Assembly (NCBI GenBank): GCA_029448655.1
Contig: JACCLO010000003.1
Location: forward strand, 4,340,001 to 4,404,000
Reading direction: 5' to 3'
DNA from: Wolfiporia cocos
Lineage: Eukaryota; Basidiomycota; Agaricomycetes; Polyporales; Phaeolaceae
Length of the DNA: 64,000 nt
Below, piece by piece: positions 10,104 to 22,018 of this stretch (position 1 is the stretch's first letter; each line of letters opens with the position of its first letter). Position numbers and translations under genes: made by a program. The notes under the pieces were generated by a model. It was not told where the DNA came from, searched no databases, and saw nothing but the letters and a program-made list of their open reading frames with translations.

Positions 10104-11521
10104 TCACGCCCACTTCCCGAGGAGCGCCATCAGCCCCGCACCGAGCATCATGCACCCGAGCGCGAACGCGAGGTGGCGATTCGAGCTCTCCTCGATCATC
10201 GCCCTGTTGAAGATGAACTCGTGCGCCATGAGCTACACAGAGACCACGGTCAGCGCCCGCCCGCCGCTCGACGGCCAATCGGCAGCACGCACCTCGACGA
10301 GCCCAGTGTAGATGAGGATCCCGCTGCTGAACGCGTCGAGCACCCCGCTGACAATGCTCGCCGTCGCGCTGTTCGGGTTGTACGTCGTGCGCACCCCGAG
10401 GCCCGCCGCGATCCCGATCGGCGTCGTGCACCCGTACAGGATCGCGCCGATGATTGGCACGTGGTTGTACGCGCGCGGCAGCTCCATGTACGCCAACCGC
10501 GAGCCGACACCGAGGCCCTCGAACATCTCTGCGAAATTTTCAGTATGCGAGCAGTGTGGTATGATGGAGGGACTGACGGTGGAAGATGATGACGACGAAG
10601 AGGATTTTGAAGGACGGGTCGACGGCGAGCGTGAGGCCGATGAGCACGCTGGACGCCACGGCTGTGAGTGGACGTGTGTCAACGAGGCGAGAATCTACAC
10701 ACCTGTGCAGTAGCACACCAAACTCGAGGATCGCCACGCCGATGATCTGGGCCATGGCCGAGTCGGACACGCCGCCGATTGCGCCGTGTCCGTGCTTCGG
10801 CGCCGCCTCGAGGTCATCCGTCGATCGCTCCTTTGTGAGGCCGATGTCGCTCCCTGCGTCGTTGGACGGGACAATCTTGTCGTGTGTCGGTTCTGGCGCG
10901 TGCTCGCCGTGGCCGTGGCCCTCGGCGACTGTAAGTGAGCAGTCAGCTTCTGTGGCATGCGAATTGCAAAGCATAGTGAATATACTGACTGTGTCCGACA
11001 CCAATCTTCTTGAGCACCGAGGTGCCCCAGCGGAAGGCGACCAGCTCGACGATGAAGATCGAAAAGATGCTGCAGAGAGAGATGGCGAGCGCGTATGGCT
11101 GCCGATCGCGTCAGAAACGGACGAGGGCAGCGCAGACGGAAGGCACGCACATACTCCTGCCACGCGTCTGATAAGCACGGTGACGTGAGCTCTGATATCG
11201 CGGGGTCGAGCAGATGGATGAATGCGGTCGCGATCTGATCGTCGTGCCAGGAAGAGCAGTCAGTGCGGGGCTCGAGGCGAATTGGAACGGACGCACGATG
11301 ACGCCGCTGCCAAAGTACTTTGCGACCTGGAAGGCGGCCGTCGGGATGAGGGCGCGGAGCCACTGCACGCGGCGGGCGACGACGGGGAAGAGGGCGCCGA
11401 ACATGGACGTCGCCATGATGATGAATATGGAGGCGATGCGCAGCCCGGTGTAGGCGTCCGAGCCACCACCGCTCCCGCAGTACGTCCCGTCGTCCCGTCG
11501 GTGGAGGTTGCGCATGGGCAT
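10104..11521 (-). CDS. ZIP-family zinc/iron transporter (ZRT-like), spliced
   Basis: Membrane transporter predicted to import zinc or related divalent metals. Exon 1 (from 11521) carries TM1-TM2 (IASIFIIMATSMFGALFPVV). After an intron ending near 11260 comes FIHLLDPAISEL, then TM3 (ISLCSIFSIFIVELVAFRWG). A histidine-rich cytoplasmic loop follows (EGHGHGEHAPEPTHD, APKHGHGAIGG; about 10770-10925). TM4 is SVLIGLTLAV; TM5 begins at the exon junction FH|QMFEGLGVGSRL, the characteristic metal-site helix. The C-terminus ends LGAGLMALLGKWA with a TGA at 10104. At least five introns are visible. Start: an in-frame ATG lies upstream (11854), but the interval reads as low-complexity leader, so MPMRN at 11521 is preferred; MRN at 11515 is an alternative. 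All ZIP helices appear present, so it may be functional. Part of it is duplicated at 22460-22900. Confidence 0.87.
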
Positions 11522-12411
11522 GTCGTCGTTCGTCGTCGTGTTGTTCGTCGTCGGCGATATAACCGTGGGCTGGGTGGACTGGGTGGACCGAGCACGGTCG
11601 GCGTTTGTTTTATATGAGAGGCGCGGTGGTGGAAACGGGCGAGATGGGCGTGAGCGTGACAAGGAGCGAGGGTTGTCGTCGAACATCTGCTCCTCTGACC
11701 GCGCAGGTCCTCCTCGACCCGCGCCCGCCAATCGCAGACGGGCGTTTGGTTGTTTTCCCTCAGATCGCCGGTCACATGACAGGCTTGGCATCGTTCGGGT
11801 ACCCTCGCGGTCGCTGCCACAGCCGCCAGCGGGCTCCGTGTGGCTGATCATCACCTCTGTGTTATGTTAGCTGTGCACTGCGACATCGACTACCGACGCC
11901 CGGAGAAACCCACCGCGCCGCAAAGCCTCTTCATGCTATGTGCACGGTCCCCTAGTGGACGACTGTCAGTCGAGGACTCCTGGAGCGTTGTAGTGGGACA
12001 TGTCTGGCAGTAGCACTCAAGCCTAGTGGGTACTTATCACAGTCTAATGGATATCGGTCGCGACGAGGCTTTCAGACAGGTACCCAGGCTGTCAGACCTG
12101 GTACGCCACATGCTCAGGCATCGCCGACGGCACTCGCTCGACGTGTAAGCAGATCACTCAAATGCATGTCTTGGCACACCGGTCGTGATCTCATCAAGAA
12201 TCACTCGCGACCGTGTTCAGGCACAGTGGCTAGCTAGCCGGTTTGACAGCGCAGTCAGTACTCGCGGCCGCCATATTGGCAGGTAAAAAAAATTCGGATC
12301 GCCTCTACGTTGCGTCGGTGGGTTGGATACTCCGTGAAAGTACCTTGCAAAATTCAATGTGTTCTATATGCTTATTCATACGTCTTCATTTTCTACGCCA
12401 TTTCTCTGACT
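11522..12411. other. ZIP upstream region and spacer
   Basis: The first 330 bases are an open but compositionally odd leader of the ZIP gene (Thr/Asn repeats, Ser/Arg runs). The remainder has no ORF or repeat I can support. The promoter of the ZIP gene should lie here. No element was identified with confidence. Confidence 0.4.
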
Positions 12412-12900
12412 TCAGCGGCTCCTTGAGGACAGGTCTCCAGCTGTCGAAGCAACGAAGAAGTTACCGACCCATTTATTGAACATGTTGAGGTCATCGCACC
12501 ACCAACTCACGGAGCATATTCTCTCCAGGCCGTTAGACGCATGCATATGGCCAAGTTTTATCTTATCAAGTGTCCAACGTACAAATCGACTGCCGGCACC
12601 CTCCTCCCACACCATCGAACGGAACAGAGGGGCACCCGCACGATACCCCTCGTTCCTGACAGCATACCACACACTCGAGCCGCTCCGCGCAACGGCAAAG
12701 CCTCACCATCGCTCCCCGCGTGACAGCGTGACTCCAGATACCGCGTTATCCTCCCGAAATCCTGCGGTTGGGCTTACAAAGAAGGCAATGCGTGTGCTCA
12801 CAGCGACTGCTGCGGTCCCCATCGCGCTGGCACCTAGTACATAAAGGTGCCCCCGGGATATGGTTCCGTGGTGCCAAGAGCCCTCTGCGGCATGGAGCAC
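12412..12900 (-). pseudogene. Possible membrane-protein remnant
   Basis: Two minus-strand frames, 12703-12900 and 12412-12672, read VLGASAMGTAAVAVSTRIAF (one hydrophobic helix) and then a polar stretch with regular residue use (VRWTLDKIKLGHMHASNG). A frame change between them needs an intron or is a frameshift. The style resembles small agaricomycete membrane proteins, but no family is recognised. Confidence 0.25.
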
Positions 12901-14120
12901 GGCCGCCTGCCGCTGGGCTGATAGTAGGTCTTGCTTGGGATCGGGCGGGTCCTCTGCGCTCAGCGCTCAGGCTTTGGCCTCACGGACGGGACATATGTCG
13001 AGGACGGGGCGGGGGTAATAGTGCTCTTGTGTCGGTGCCTGGAAACTCAGGCCTCAGGCATCTGCATCATGCACGGCAGGAGTGGTCGAGTATATGCATA
13101 TGATGGCTGGCTGGATTGAGGCGAGCGCGGGGCAGACAGGAATGGATTATCTGATTGGCAGTGATCGTCGTCATCGGCGATTGCTTATGGGAGAGCCATA
13201 TATTCTAACTATTGTGGAATCAGATGATTATGATGTTGGTATCGCTACTGGATGAAGGTTGGCTCGTCATATTTCGTCTGTGAGAATCAATTCGCGTTCT
13301 GAGAGTTTAGACCCAAAGCTCAGTGCTGAGCGACGAGAGAGGCGCATGTAATTGACGGCTTCATAGTTGCTCGGTGCCGGTGAGTGACGATCTTGATATT
13401 ATGTTTATAGACTTACACACTTAATGTGATGTATATCCGAAATGCTGCAGTAACATGGCGAGAGCGAGGCGTACAGTATGCGCTGAATGGCTATCACTAA
13501 CATCCAAAACGTGGGCACATTCGCGAACACAACGAGCGATAGTACGGGTAGTCAACCCAGTTCGATCCATACTGATCTTGCTGGATCATCATTGGATGGA
13601 AGCACAGCATGGCCACCGTGCTAATATATAGTGCACGATAACGTCCACATTACTCGGTGAGAGCTCTGTTCAATACCACAGATACCAACGGGTATCTTTA
13701 TGCCACCTTACTCACAGCTTCCGCCGAGGCCACCTTCTCCGCATCATGTTATTGTGGAAGTGCCTGCTTGATTGCCCACAGAAAGAACCAGCGCCACGGA
13801 ATTGGTCGGCGCTATGAAGCCTTACTAAAGTAATGGTGTCCGAGCTACTCTGCACTGATTCTGATGAACTGTGGTCACAGCACTACATCTAGGGTACTGG
13901 ACGCCGGACACCTTCTGTTGAGATGTACAAGCCTCAGCGCGTATCTATCATTCTGATAGTTATCAGGCTGCTGAGAACGGTGGACCATCGTGTGACACCA
14001 GGCTGAAAGCTACTTAAGGTCGCCTTCATGCCTTGAGCATTGTTCACGACTCGCAACACGTATGCCACACATTTTCAGAATTGAAATGTCAGGTTCACCC
14101 GCAGGTTTTAGCATGTCGCA
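12901..14120. other. Non-coding stretch
   Basis: About 1.2 kb with no ORF, tRNA or repeat that I can support. Confidence 0.4.
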
Positions 14121-14736
14121 TAGTGATGTGCAAAGCACGGCTCGGCTCAAAGCCCGGGGCTTGGGCCCGGCTTTGAAGGGCTTGGGCTCAGCGGAATGTC
14201 AAGCCGGGCCCTCCTTGACGGCTCAGGCCGGCTTGGGCCCGGCTCAGGCTCAGGCCGGGGCTTATGGGTAATCATGTAGGACCTCGAAATTATTGGCTTG
14301 TGCAGCTCAAATGGCAGCACAACATATTCAGAATGCTTATATGTCTACTATTTGTTGTTATTCTGATCTACAAGTGTTTTTACAGCTGCTTATGATGTTG
14401 ACCGAAAATCCAGATCTCGATCACAACCCCGATCGCAACAGTAGTCACCACGTTCCGCACCGTGTTAGCAGATCACAAGTCGTTGTAATGGTCGTTGAGA
14501 TCATATAAGGTGAATTGATGCAAAATCTTAAACCAAAGGGCCCATTTTCGCTAATTCTAACAACACCACAGCTGCGCGCCTAAAGCCGCCGGCTCAGGGC
14601 TCGGCTACGGCCGGCTCACGATCCAAGCCGGGCCCTGAGCCGTCTTAAGCCGCCCCCCCAGGCTCGGCTCGGCCCGGCTTAAGTCGGCTCGGCCAGGCCC
14701 GGCTCACGGCTTTGAGCCGTGCTTTGCACATCACTA
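14121..14736. mobile_element. hAT-like non-autonomous element, family A (copy A1, 616 bp)
   Basis: Termini TAGTGATGTGCAAAGC and its inverse complement. The flanking 8-bp sequences ATGTCGCA (14113-14120) and ATGCCGCA (14737-14744) form a target duplication with one mismatch. The first and last 150 bases are dense in GGCCCGGCTT/AAGCCGGGCC-type words. The AT-richer centre matches the centre of the copy ending at 56113. No ORF. The TAGTG ends fit the hAT consensus YARNG. Confidence 0.85.
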
Positions 14737-15984
14737 ATGCCGCAATTGCAATTGGCGTGAGGTTTCCCGCGTTCTCATGTCCTTGGGTAACTGATAAAGA
14801 TCAAGTCTCGTAATTTCTTACATCAATATTGCATACTCTGGTGAGTGCGTGCACGCTGCCGATTACCTGGTCAGCTCATGCAGATCTGACGCAGCGCTGA
14901 TAATCTACGAACACATCATAACTCTCGATCGCGAAATTAGCTATGTCTGGAGATACCGACTTTCGGCCGCCACTGCACTCCTTCTGCTCAACCGATATTT
15001 GTTGCTGCTAAACACATTGCTTCTGTTAGCCTTACCATTGACTGGGGAAACTACACAAAAAGTAAGTATTCGAGCTCGATCCTTCAGCATTTTCAGCATA
15101 TCCTGATATCCACAACAACCAGAGGTCGTACTCTTAACTTCTCCCAGATCATCATGCTATGACTGTGGATCGTACTCACACTGCTTCTCTTTCAATCTTT
15201 GTAGCTGCTGTGCGATGATTATAGGGCAGACAGTCGTTGCTTCAATCCAGAATTTGATTGTTGTTCGTGAGCATTCACCCTTCTATTGACTCATCTAAAT
15301 GGGTAGAGTAATGATAGTTTAGTGATATCTACTTTCCGAATATATGCTATCAGTGGTAGAGGATGGTGTTGCACCTTTTCAACCCTCATTCTTGGCCTGG
15401 TGTACCCAGGTACCACTTTAGTGAGTTATTGGATCTTCTCGATCATCAATGGCGTACCGATGATGCCCATCGAAAGAGTTCCCCATTTCAAATAACAGAC
15501 ATCACAGACGTAAATCTGGTGGATATGGTAACATGCTCCTACTTCTATCGAGGAGGTTCCCTTATCAACCTGCTGTAAGTGTGCATGATGTGAACTCGTG
15601 ATTCCTGAACTTTACAACAGAAGTACGTCTGACAGGAATGGTAGATTGATGTGTTACTAATGGCATATCTCGCTCAGCAACCGTCATTCCAGTAGTATGT
15701 AGTACAATCTCTGAGTTGCTTGTGGCGATTGCAACCTGGATATACACATCTCACTGGAGAATCAATATTCGAAAATCGGGAATGAAAACACCCCTGGTAA
15801 CGATATTACTTATAGACGGTGAGATTGTGTCGAATGATTCGTTGCGGATACTCACTTACCACACTGTCATGTATAGGTATGATTTACTTCCTGTATGTGA
15901 TGGTTCTACCCTTCGGGTATGCGGACTGATCAATGAGTTGCAGTGTCGTCGTGCTGGTGTATCTTTTTGCCCTCATACTACAGT

Positions 15985-17690
15985 TAGTGTTGCGAGGTCC
16001 GGTCCGGTCCGGTCTTTTGCATGTTTTGGGCAGGACCGAGGACCAGGACCAGGACCGGACCGGTGTGGGCAATGAGAGACCGGACTGAGACCGGTCCCAA
16101 GCAGGACCGCGGTCCTATACCGGTCCCAGGACCGGTCTCAACCGGTCCAGGACCGATTGAATGGTCATTCACTTGACTAGATTTTATTTGTAAGAAAATG
16201 CGACGAAAGGGCACTTATTGCTCAACATGTATCAAAACATACTTAGTACAGCTCGTAAATTGACTATGATGCACCGATTGTTGAGTTTTGCCAGTATGGT
16301 TGGTACACTGAAGCTGGTATATATTTATATATGCCACTGTGGTGACTGCACATCTCAGGTTGAACATGATGACATTTTATTGTTTCATTCTTGTATGACA
16401 CAATGAGTAGTAATAGTGACCACTAAGTGGTTGGAAGCCAGTGACTGCATGAGATTGAACTGCATATATATCTATTTCAATGTGCAAGTGTCAAAGCTAC
16501 TGGGCAGGATAATATACAACTGTGTGCAAGTCAACAACATTAGTGATAACATGAGGGCAGACTGCATGTGTTAAGCACTGCCCAAGACAATAGCAGTGCT
16601 TCGATGTATTATTAATATTAGAAGCTTTACTGGTGAAAATGACACAGACTAGACTGTGGGACTCACACTATAACCTTATAGGCGACTTGAAGTAGTTGCT
16701 AGAGGTTGGTGAGGAGACTAGTGGGCGCAAGCAGAGATGTTATGTAACTGTGCGAATGCAGAGAACAAATCTAAGGCTTATCCGCAGTGATAGCCCTACT
16801 TATATACATGCTTTGTTTGGTTACCGGTAAGGGAGCCAAACATGAAGGTGGTCTGTGCGCAGACATAACTAATATGGTTAAGTCGTAAACTACAATAGAC
16901 CATGTGCGCCGGTAATGGCCGCACCAGTAAGATCGTTTGTTTGGACCGTTGGTCCATGTTGTGGAAGTGGCTGTAGCTACGTTAGTAAGCCATGCATGTG
17001 ATTCTTATATACCGGCATCGGGATATGAGTAATCGTAAGGGCATTGGCATGTGATAACGAGCGGGCCGCTTATCCAATCGTACTGACATAGCCCGGTATC
17101 GGGATATGAGTAAAGCGCGTGACACCGGAGGTTAGTCCGCTGAGTCATTGACGCGTACAAGCGTGTTATGTACGTGTTGTTATGACAAGTGGACGTATAC
17201 CGCGTTGTGTACGTGTTGTTTGGTTGCGTGTACGTGTAGACGGGCGCTTAGCAGCGTAAATGTCTACAAGGTCGTAGAAATACCAGATAAATAGGTAAAA
17301 ATACGGGAAAAATAGTGGCATGTCCCAAATCTGTGACAGAAAACTATTATTGTCAGGTTTTGTGATGCTTAGCTAGTGGTACATACATGATGCAGATCAT
17401 CTTGGATCACTCACTGGAGTCTTAGGTACTTGATTTTATGTTAAAATTAGTGCATCATGGTTTACAATCTTGGAGTCGAAGCACTATTCTATGCTAACTT
17501 TTGGGACCGGTCCAGGACTGGTCCAGACCGGTCCCAACCGGTCCTGTATAAATCGACAACTCGTTAGGACCAGGACCAGGACCGTGTTAGGACCGGGACT
17601 GGACCGGACCGCTGAATCGGTCCTAATCAGTCCGGTCCTGGTCCTGTCCTTGGTCTTTAGCAGTCCTTGGGACCGGACCTCACAACACTA
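15985..17690. mobile_element. hAT-like non-autonomous element, family C (copy C1)
   Basis: Ends TAGTGTTGYGAGGTCCGG in inverted orientation, with the perfect 8-bp target duplication ACTACAGT (15977-15984 and 17691-17698). Subterminal DNA on both sides is made of GGACC/GGTCC words, many joined as the palindrome GGACCGGTCC. A 699-bp solo LTR with its own 5-bp duplication is inserted inside; without it the element is about 1.0 kb. No transposase ORF. Confidence 0.88.
16640..17338 (-). mobile_element. Solo LTR (699 bp) of the 10-kb gypsy element family
   Basis: Exactly 699 bp, the same length as the LTRs at 44507 and 53808, and similar throughout with scattered substitutions. Flanked by the perfect 5-bp duplication GAAAA (16635-16639 and 17339-17343). 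It lies inside the family-C hAT element, so it is younger than that insertion. It shows that the 10-kb family has transposed in this locus more than once. Confidence 0.9.
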
Positions 17691-17724
17691 ACTACAGTAC
17701 AGTCCAGCTCTTACATCGGTGTGG

Positions 17725-18785
17725 TGACACAAGTGTAACCTTAAGCCCTCAACTGGGAGGATGGGGGCTCACTCAAAGGCACCGTCCTGGTCCAGGAGAA
17801 CTCAAGGCACAAAAGGCCAAGACGAGTCTGAGGTTTGCTCAAGACTGTCTGGCATATATATGTCCATATACTATTTGTACATGTTATGGTGCTGGTCGGC
17901 GCTGAGGTAATCTACGTGCTACATGGTGGCCAGTAAGGGCATCGGAGCATGAGCACTGGTACGGCTAGGGGAGCGCTGGATGTCTATGGCAACGTAGCGG
18001 GTTAGACCCAAGTCGGTGGTTCTCATTGATCGGGGGTTCGCCGGTAATGGCGGGGTTCTATGTCCATGATCGGGGCATCTGCGGGCCAGGTTCCCAAGTA
18101 CTGATACTGAGGGGAAGTCACGAGGAGGCCCAGGTTCCCACGTGATGGTACTGAGGCGTAGCGTCTACTGAGAACGTGGACGGGGCCGGATACGGGCCGT
18201 GCGTACGATCGAGCATGGTTTAGCTATGATCAGGGGCACCTGTGCTGACTGCTAGGGTTCTCAGTCGTGCAGAGGGTCGTCCCTGGGGTTTAAGGCCTCC
18301 CGCGGGCCATAGCATAGAGCTAAGGGGTTTTAGGCCTCCCATAGGCCACTGTTCATATAGTACATAGTCCATGCCAGTAATGGCATGAGTCCATAGCCGG
18401 TAATGGCTGTAGTCCGTGGAGATGGGAGGTGTAGGGTTAGGTTGGGTGTATTGGTCTTAGCCGTGAGTCTGTACATGCCGTGGTGCTGGGACGGGATTAG
18501 TACGAGACGAGGGGTGATCCAGGTAGCGGTGGTGTGGTTGGGTTAGGTGCTACTGGGCTCATCGTACTGTGTCGTGATCACGTGACTATGTGGCTTTGTA
18601 CTTGGACTGGACATGTGGTCTGGGACTGGGGTTCTTAGGCGTGGCTGGTGATGCTGGTGGCTAGTGCCCGAAGTGGTTTGTACGTAGGGCTTCTACTAGC
18701 TATAGCATCGGGTTTCCAGCCTTGGGGGTGCTCTCGATGATCGGAAAGGGTACTGTGCCTAAAGATCTGAAATTGGCATGTGACA
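17725..18785 (-). mobile_element. Solo LTR, about 1.06-kb family
   Basis: On the minus strand it starts TGTCACATGCC and ends CTTGTGTCA. It is similar along its length to 19836-22050 (minus its insert) and 42168-43231. The flanking pentamers TGTGG and TGTAT agree only in part, so the target duplication is decayed. GTGCC/GGTAATGGC-type motifs recur inside, as in its relatives. Confidence 0.75.
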
Positions 18786-18792
18786 TGTATGT

Positions 18793-19045
18793 CGAAATTC
18801 ACGGGAAGGCACCCACTTGTGAGGCTACGCGCTCCCTTTTGGACTCCAGGGACTTCATCTGGATGGGTTACAAACACACGGCGTAGGTATGTACAATCCG
18901 TCCCATTTTATACTAGCGGTGACTCATCTAGCCATACCACCCTGATTATCAGCCCCCCCGACTCCCGCCACGCCCACCATTTCCACCTTGGTGCACTATT
19001 GACTCTGATTGATGTGCGACTCCGATTGCACCATCGTGCGCCGAG
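18793..19045 (+). repeat. About 250-bp dispersed repeat, copy 1
   Basis: It matches 25071-25322 over about 250 bases in the same orientation, and the first half also matches 24935-25068. Shared features are GTGAGGCTACG, CACGGCGTAGGTA and a TATA-like CCCATTTTATACTA stretch followed by a CT-rich tract, which looks like a gene promoter/leader copied several times. Confidence 0.6.
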
Positions 19046-20865
19046 CACGTCGACTTCCAACAATGTAGTCTCACATTCACAGCGCTAGTGACATGCGAGG
19101 CTGACAGTCTATGGCAGGGCTCTACGTCTGGTGTTCTAATGTTGTAAGGATTTAGAGCTATGCCATAGTATCACCCGTTTAGACTGAGCAATTTGACTGA
19201 AGGTTTCCGAGTATCATGCTCTCCCGATTCATCTTCAACCTCAGGAATGCTTCGGCGTCTCAGAATATCATAGCAGAATCAAGTCAGCAGGATTCTCGGG
19301 AGATGGGTGATACAATCAGTGGCAGCTCTGCGCTTCAAACAACCTTGCATTTTGCTCCCAGGATAATAGGCAACATGGGAGAGCCACTCAGTTGCGACTG
19401 TCTCAGAGACCAGGATGTGGATGAAGAAGACTTGGAACTTGAGGAGATGGATTGCAACGAAGATTTGGTAAGTCAGTATCTGTTTGACTGACTGGGCTAA
19501 TACAGGGCCTTCGTAGGAGATACAACATGCGGATGTCCAAGATTCTGTTATGCAGTCCATCCGAGAAGAGACGATTGGGACTGTGGTAATAGAGTGATCC
19601 TCCTCACATGTGTCTTCAACAGTTCTTCAGTAAGTAGTCAACAATTTCCTTTCCGCTCCTTCTGAGTCATTCCATCTCTAGTCATACACTAGAAGCATCT
19701 AGCGACGGTGTTGAGCACCGAGCACCTAGATGGATCTCTGTGTGAGGGATTATCGATTAGCTACTTCTCCTTCCGTCTGTTGTAGCAAACCTTCTATTTT
19801 GGGCAATCGACGCCGTGTCAGATGAACAGGACTGTTGACACACGCACAACCAAAGACACACACCGGGGGAAGGGGGATCGCATGAAAGCACCTTCCTGGT
19901 CCGGGCATCTAAGGCTGAAATGGCCAAGACAAGTCTGAGGTTCGCTCAAGACTGTCTGGCGTTTATATAGACTACATATGTTTGTACATGTTATGGTGCC
20001 TTGGCACTGAGGTAATTTACGTGCTACGTGGTGGCCAGTAAGGGCATCGGAGCGCGAGCGCTGGTACGGCTAGGGGAGCGCTGGATGGCTATGGCAACAT
20101 AGCAGGATAGGCCCAATCGGTGGTTCTCGTTGATCGGGGATTTGCCAGTAATGGCGGGGTTCTATGTCTGTGATCAGGGTGTCTGCTGTCCGAGGTTCCC
20201 AAGGACTGGTACTTAGGGGAAGGCATGTGGTGGCCCAGGTTCCCACGTGCTGGTACTAAAGGATGATGTCTGCCGGGACTGTGGACGGGCCAGTATGGGC
20301 CGTGCGTGACGTAGGGTGATCGAGCGTGATTGGCTGCGATCGGTACGTAGAGTCCTGTGACTGCTAGGGTTCTCAGTCATACAGGTGCTGCCCTGAGGTC
20401 GGTGTTCCTCACTAGGGTAGCTGGGGTTTAAGGCCTCCCTTGGGCCTTAATCCGTATAGTACATAGTCCGTGCCGGTAATGGCGTGAGTCCTTGGTCGGT
20501 AATGACCGGGTAGCCAGTAATGGTGGTGGTTCGTGGAGACGGGAGGCATAGGGTTCGGTTGGTTGGGTGGACAGGGTCCTAGCCGTGAGTCTGGATGGTC
20601 ATGCCCTGATGAGGTATGGTCCAGGTAGCAAGGGGTTGGCCTGGTTAGGTGCTACTGGGCTCATCATAGTTGGTCGGGGTCACATGACTACTATGGGCTT
20701 TATGTTGGACTGGACGTGGGGTCTGGGACTAGGGTTCTCAGGCGTGGCTGGTGATACTGTTAGCTAGTGCCCATAGTGGTACGTGTGTAGGGCTTGGTTC
20801 CAGCTGAGGCATCGGGTTTCCAGCTTCGGGGGTGCTCTCAATGATTGGAAAAGGTACTGTGCCTA

Positions 20866-22018
20866 TAGTGATGTGCCAGGCCCGGCTTTGGGCCATAGGC
20901 CGGGCCGGGCCAAGCCCTACTTGGGCCGGGCCAGGCCGGGCCCTACACCACGGCTTGAGACGGCCCAGGGCCCGGCTTGTGTCTCAAGCCGGGCCGGGCC
21001 AAGCCGTGAGCCCCGGGCCTGAAAGCTCTAATGGATAAAATGTCTAGTAACTATGATATAAGGATATATATAGTAGCAGTATGCCATATTCCAATGAAGT
21101 ATGTCTAAATTTTTAAATTCAAGCAAGAGGATAGTCCCATGGATTGTGACCCAAGACTCACTTATGTTCTGGTTTGGGGTCGAAACGTTGAAGTCGAAGT
21201 CGAGTTGGTAGAACGAGTCAAGTGCAGCAGTAGTTATAGGCTACAGCGGCGTGTAACAGTTTGATAGTTCTAAGGACTTAGGCCTTAGACGTCTCAGCTT
21301 ATATACATGTAGGGCACTACCTAAGAACTGCCTGCCCTAATGCTATTGGGTCTGTGCGCTGAGCGGTAATGCTCGGCGCTTCTGGGATGGTGCCATAATG
21401 GCGTGCTTTGGGGCTAGCGTAAGCTAGATATGATAAGCGGGCTAAAGGCCGTAGAGCGTTAACGCGGGGCCGATGACTGGTTAGAGATGACTCATTCTCT
21501 AGAACATTCGAGTGGTTTCGAGAAGAGTGATGGTATTGTGGTTAGGTTTACTAACTACGTTGCATACGACTTATCTTTGGATAAGTCGTGGAAAATCGGA
21601 ATAAAATGGAGTAAATCCAGGAAAAATTAGGTAAATGCCTAGAAAACTGTGACAGATTGAATTCTTGGTGCTGAAGCCTGTTGCTCACTTTTGGGGGCCT
21701 ATACGATGCCCCATTTGGAAGGCGCGCCACAGAGCACCGTGCCGGTGAAATGATGATTTCACACTATGATTCACTAATTATTGAAGATACTGGAGCTTGG
21801 CTTTGTCAGAAGATAGTTGGAGAAGGTACGTTATGAGTTTGTGTGGCTACAGTGATGATCATCCTCACAGTGCCAGGCCCCAGGCAAGCCCCAGGCCGGG
21901 CCGGGCCAAGCCCTGGGCCGTCAATGGGGGCCCGGCCTGAGGTTTTGAAAAGCCAAGGCCGTCCAAAGCCGGGCCAAAGCCGGGGCTTTTGAGCCGGGCC
22001 AGGCCTGGCACATCACTA
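20866..22018. mobile_element. hAT-like element, family A (copy A2, 1153 bp including a nested LTR)
   Basis: Ends TAGTGATGTGCCAGG and its inverse complement; perfect 8-bp target duplication TGTGCCTA (20858-20865 and 22019-22026). The sequence is nearly the same as the 640-bp copy at 59797-60436. The excess is exactly a 508-bp LTR plus a 5-bp duplication (640 + 508 + 5 = 1153). Subterminal GGGCCGGGCC words are dense. Confidence 0.93.
21147..21654 (-). mobile_element. Solo LTR, 508 bp, nested in hAT copy A2
   Basis: Flanked by a perfect GATTG duplication (21142-21146 and 21655-21659). The other family-A copies read straight through at this site. On the minus strand it starts TGTCACAG and ends GGGTCA. 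This is the innermost of three nested insertions. Confidence 0.92.

Larger units (their letters stand above)
4350..10975 (+). repeat. Inverted segmental duplication, arm 1
   Basis: This block (kinase A, membrane-protein exons, 5' half of the ZIP transporter) reappears inverted at about 32700-22460. Co-linear matches include the two 278-codon kinase frames, a membrane-protein exon (8013-8372 against 29006-29317) and the ZIP histidine-rich exon. Arm 1 appears to be the more intact copy. It carries one 213-bp insertion (4411-4623) absent from arm 2, whereas arm 2 lacks the counterpart of about 9004-10522. Confidence 0.88.
14849..19600 (+). pseudogene. DUF6533-type integral membrane protein gene, broken by transposons
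   Basis: The DUF6533 region is clear at 14870-15060: IIYEHIITLDREISYVWRYR followed by LLLLNRYLLLLNT, then a GTAAGT donor. Later exons carry a transmembrane/loop block ELLVAIATWIYTSHW...TPLVTILLIDG (15705-15820) with a GTGAG donor. The typical C-terminal tail RFIFNLRNA...FAPRIIGNMGEPL is at 19216-19470, again ending at a GTAAGT donor. Between these parts sit a family-C hAT element (15985-17690), a solo LTR (17725-18785) and a repeat unit (18793-19045). The coding pieces are in the right order and on one strand, so one gene has been pulled apart. These insertions make a normal product unlikely. DUF6533 proteins are multi-pass membrane proteins expanded in Agaricomycetes; their function is unknown. 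Confidence 0.7.

Noticed and set aside
9853..10431. 192-codon minus-strand ORF over the ZIP gene
   Set aside because: It is a shadow frame of GC-rich ZIP exons; the ZIP frame gives recognisable helices and metal-site motifs here.
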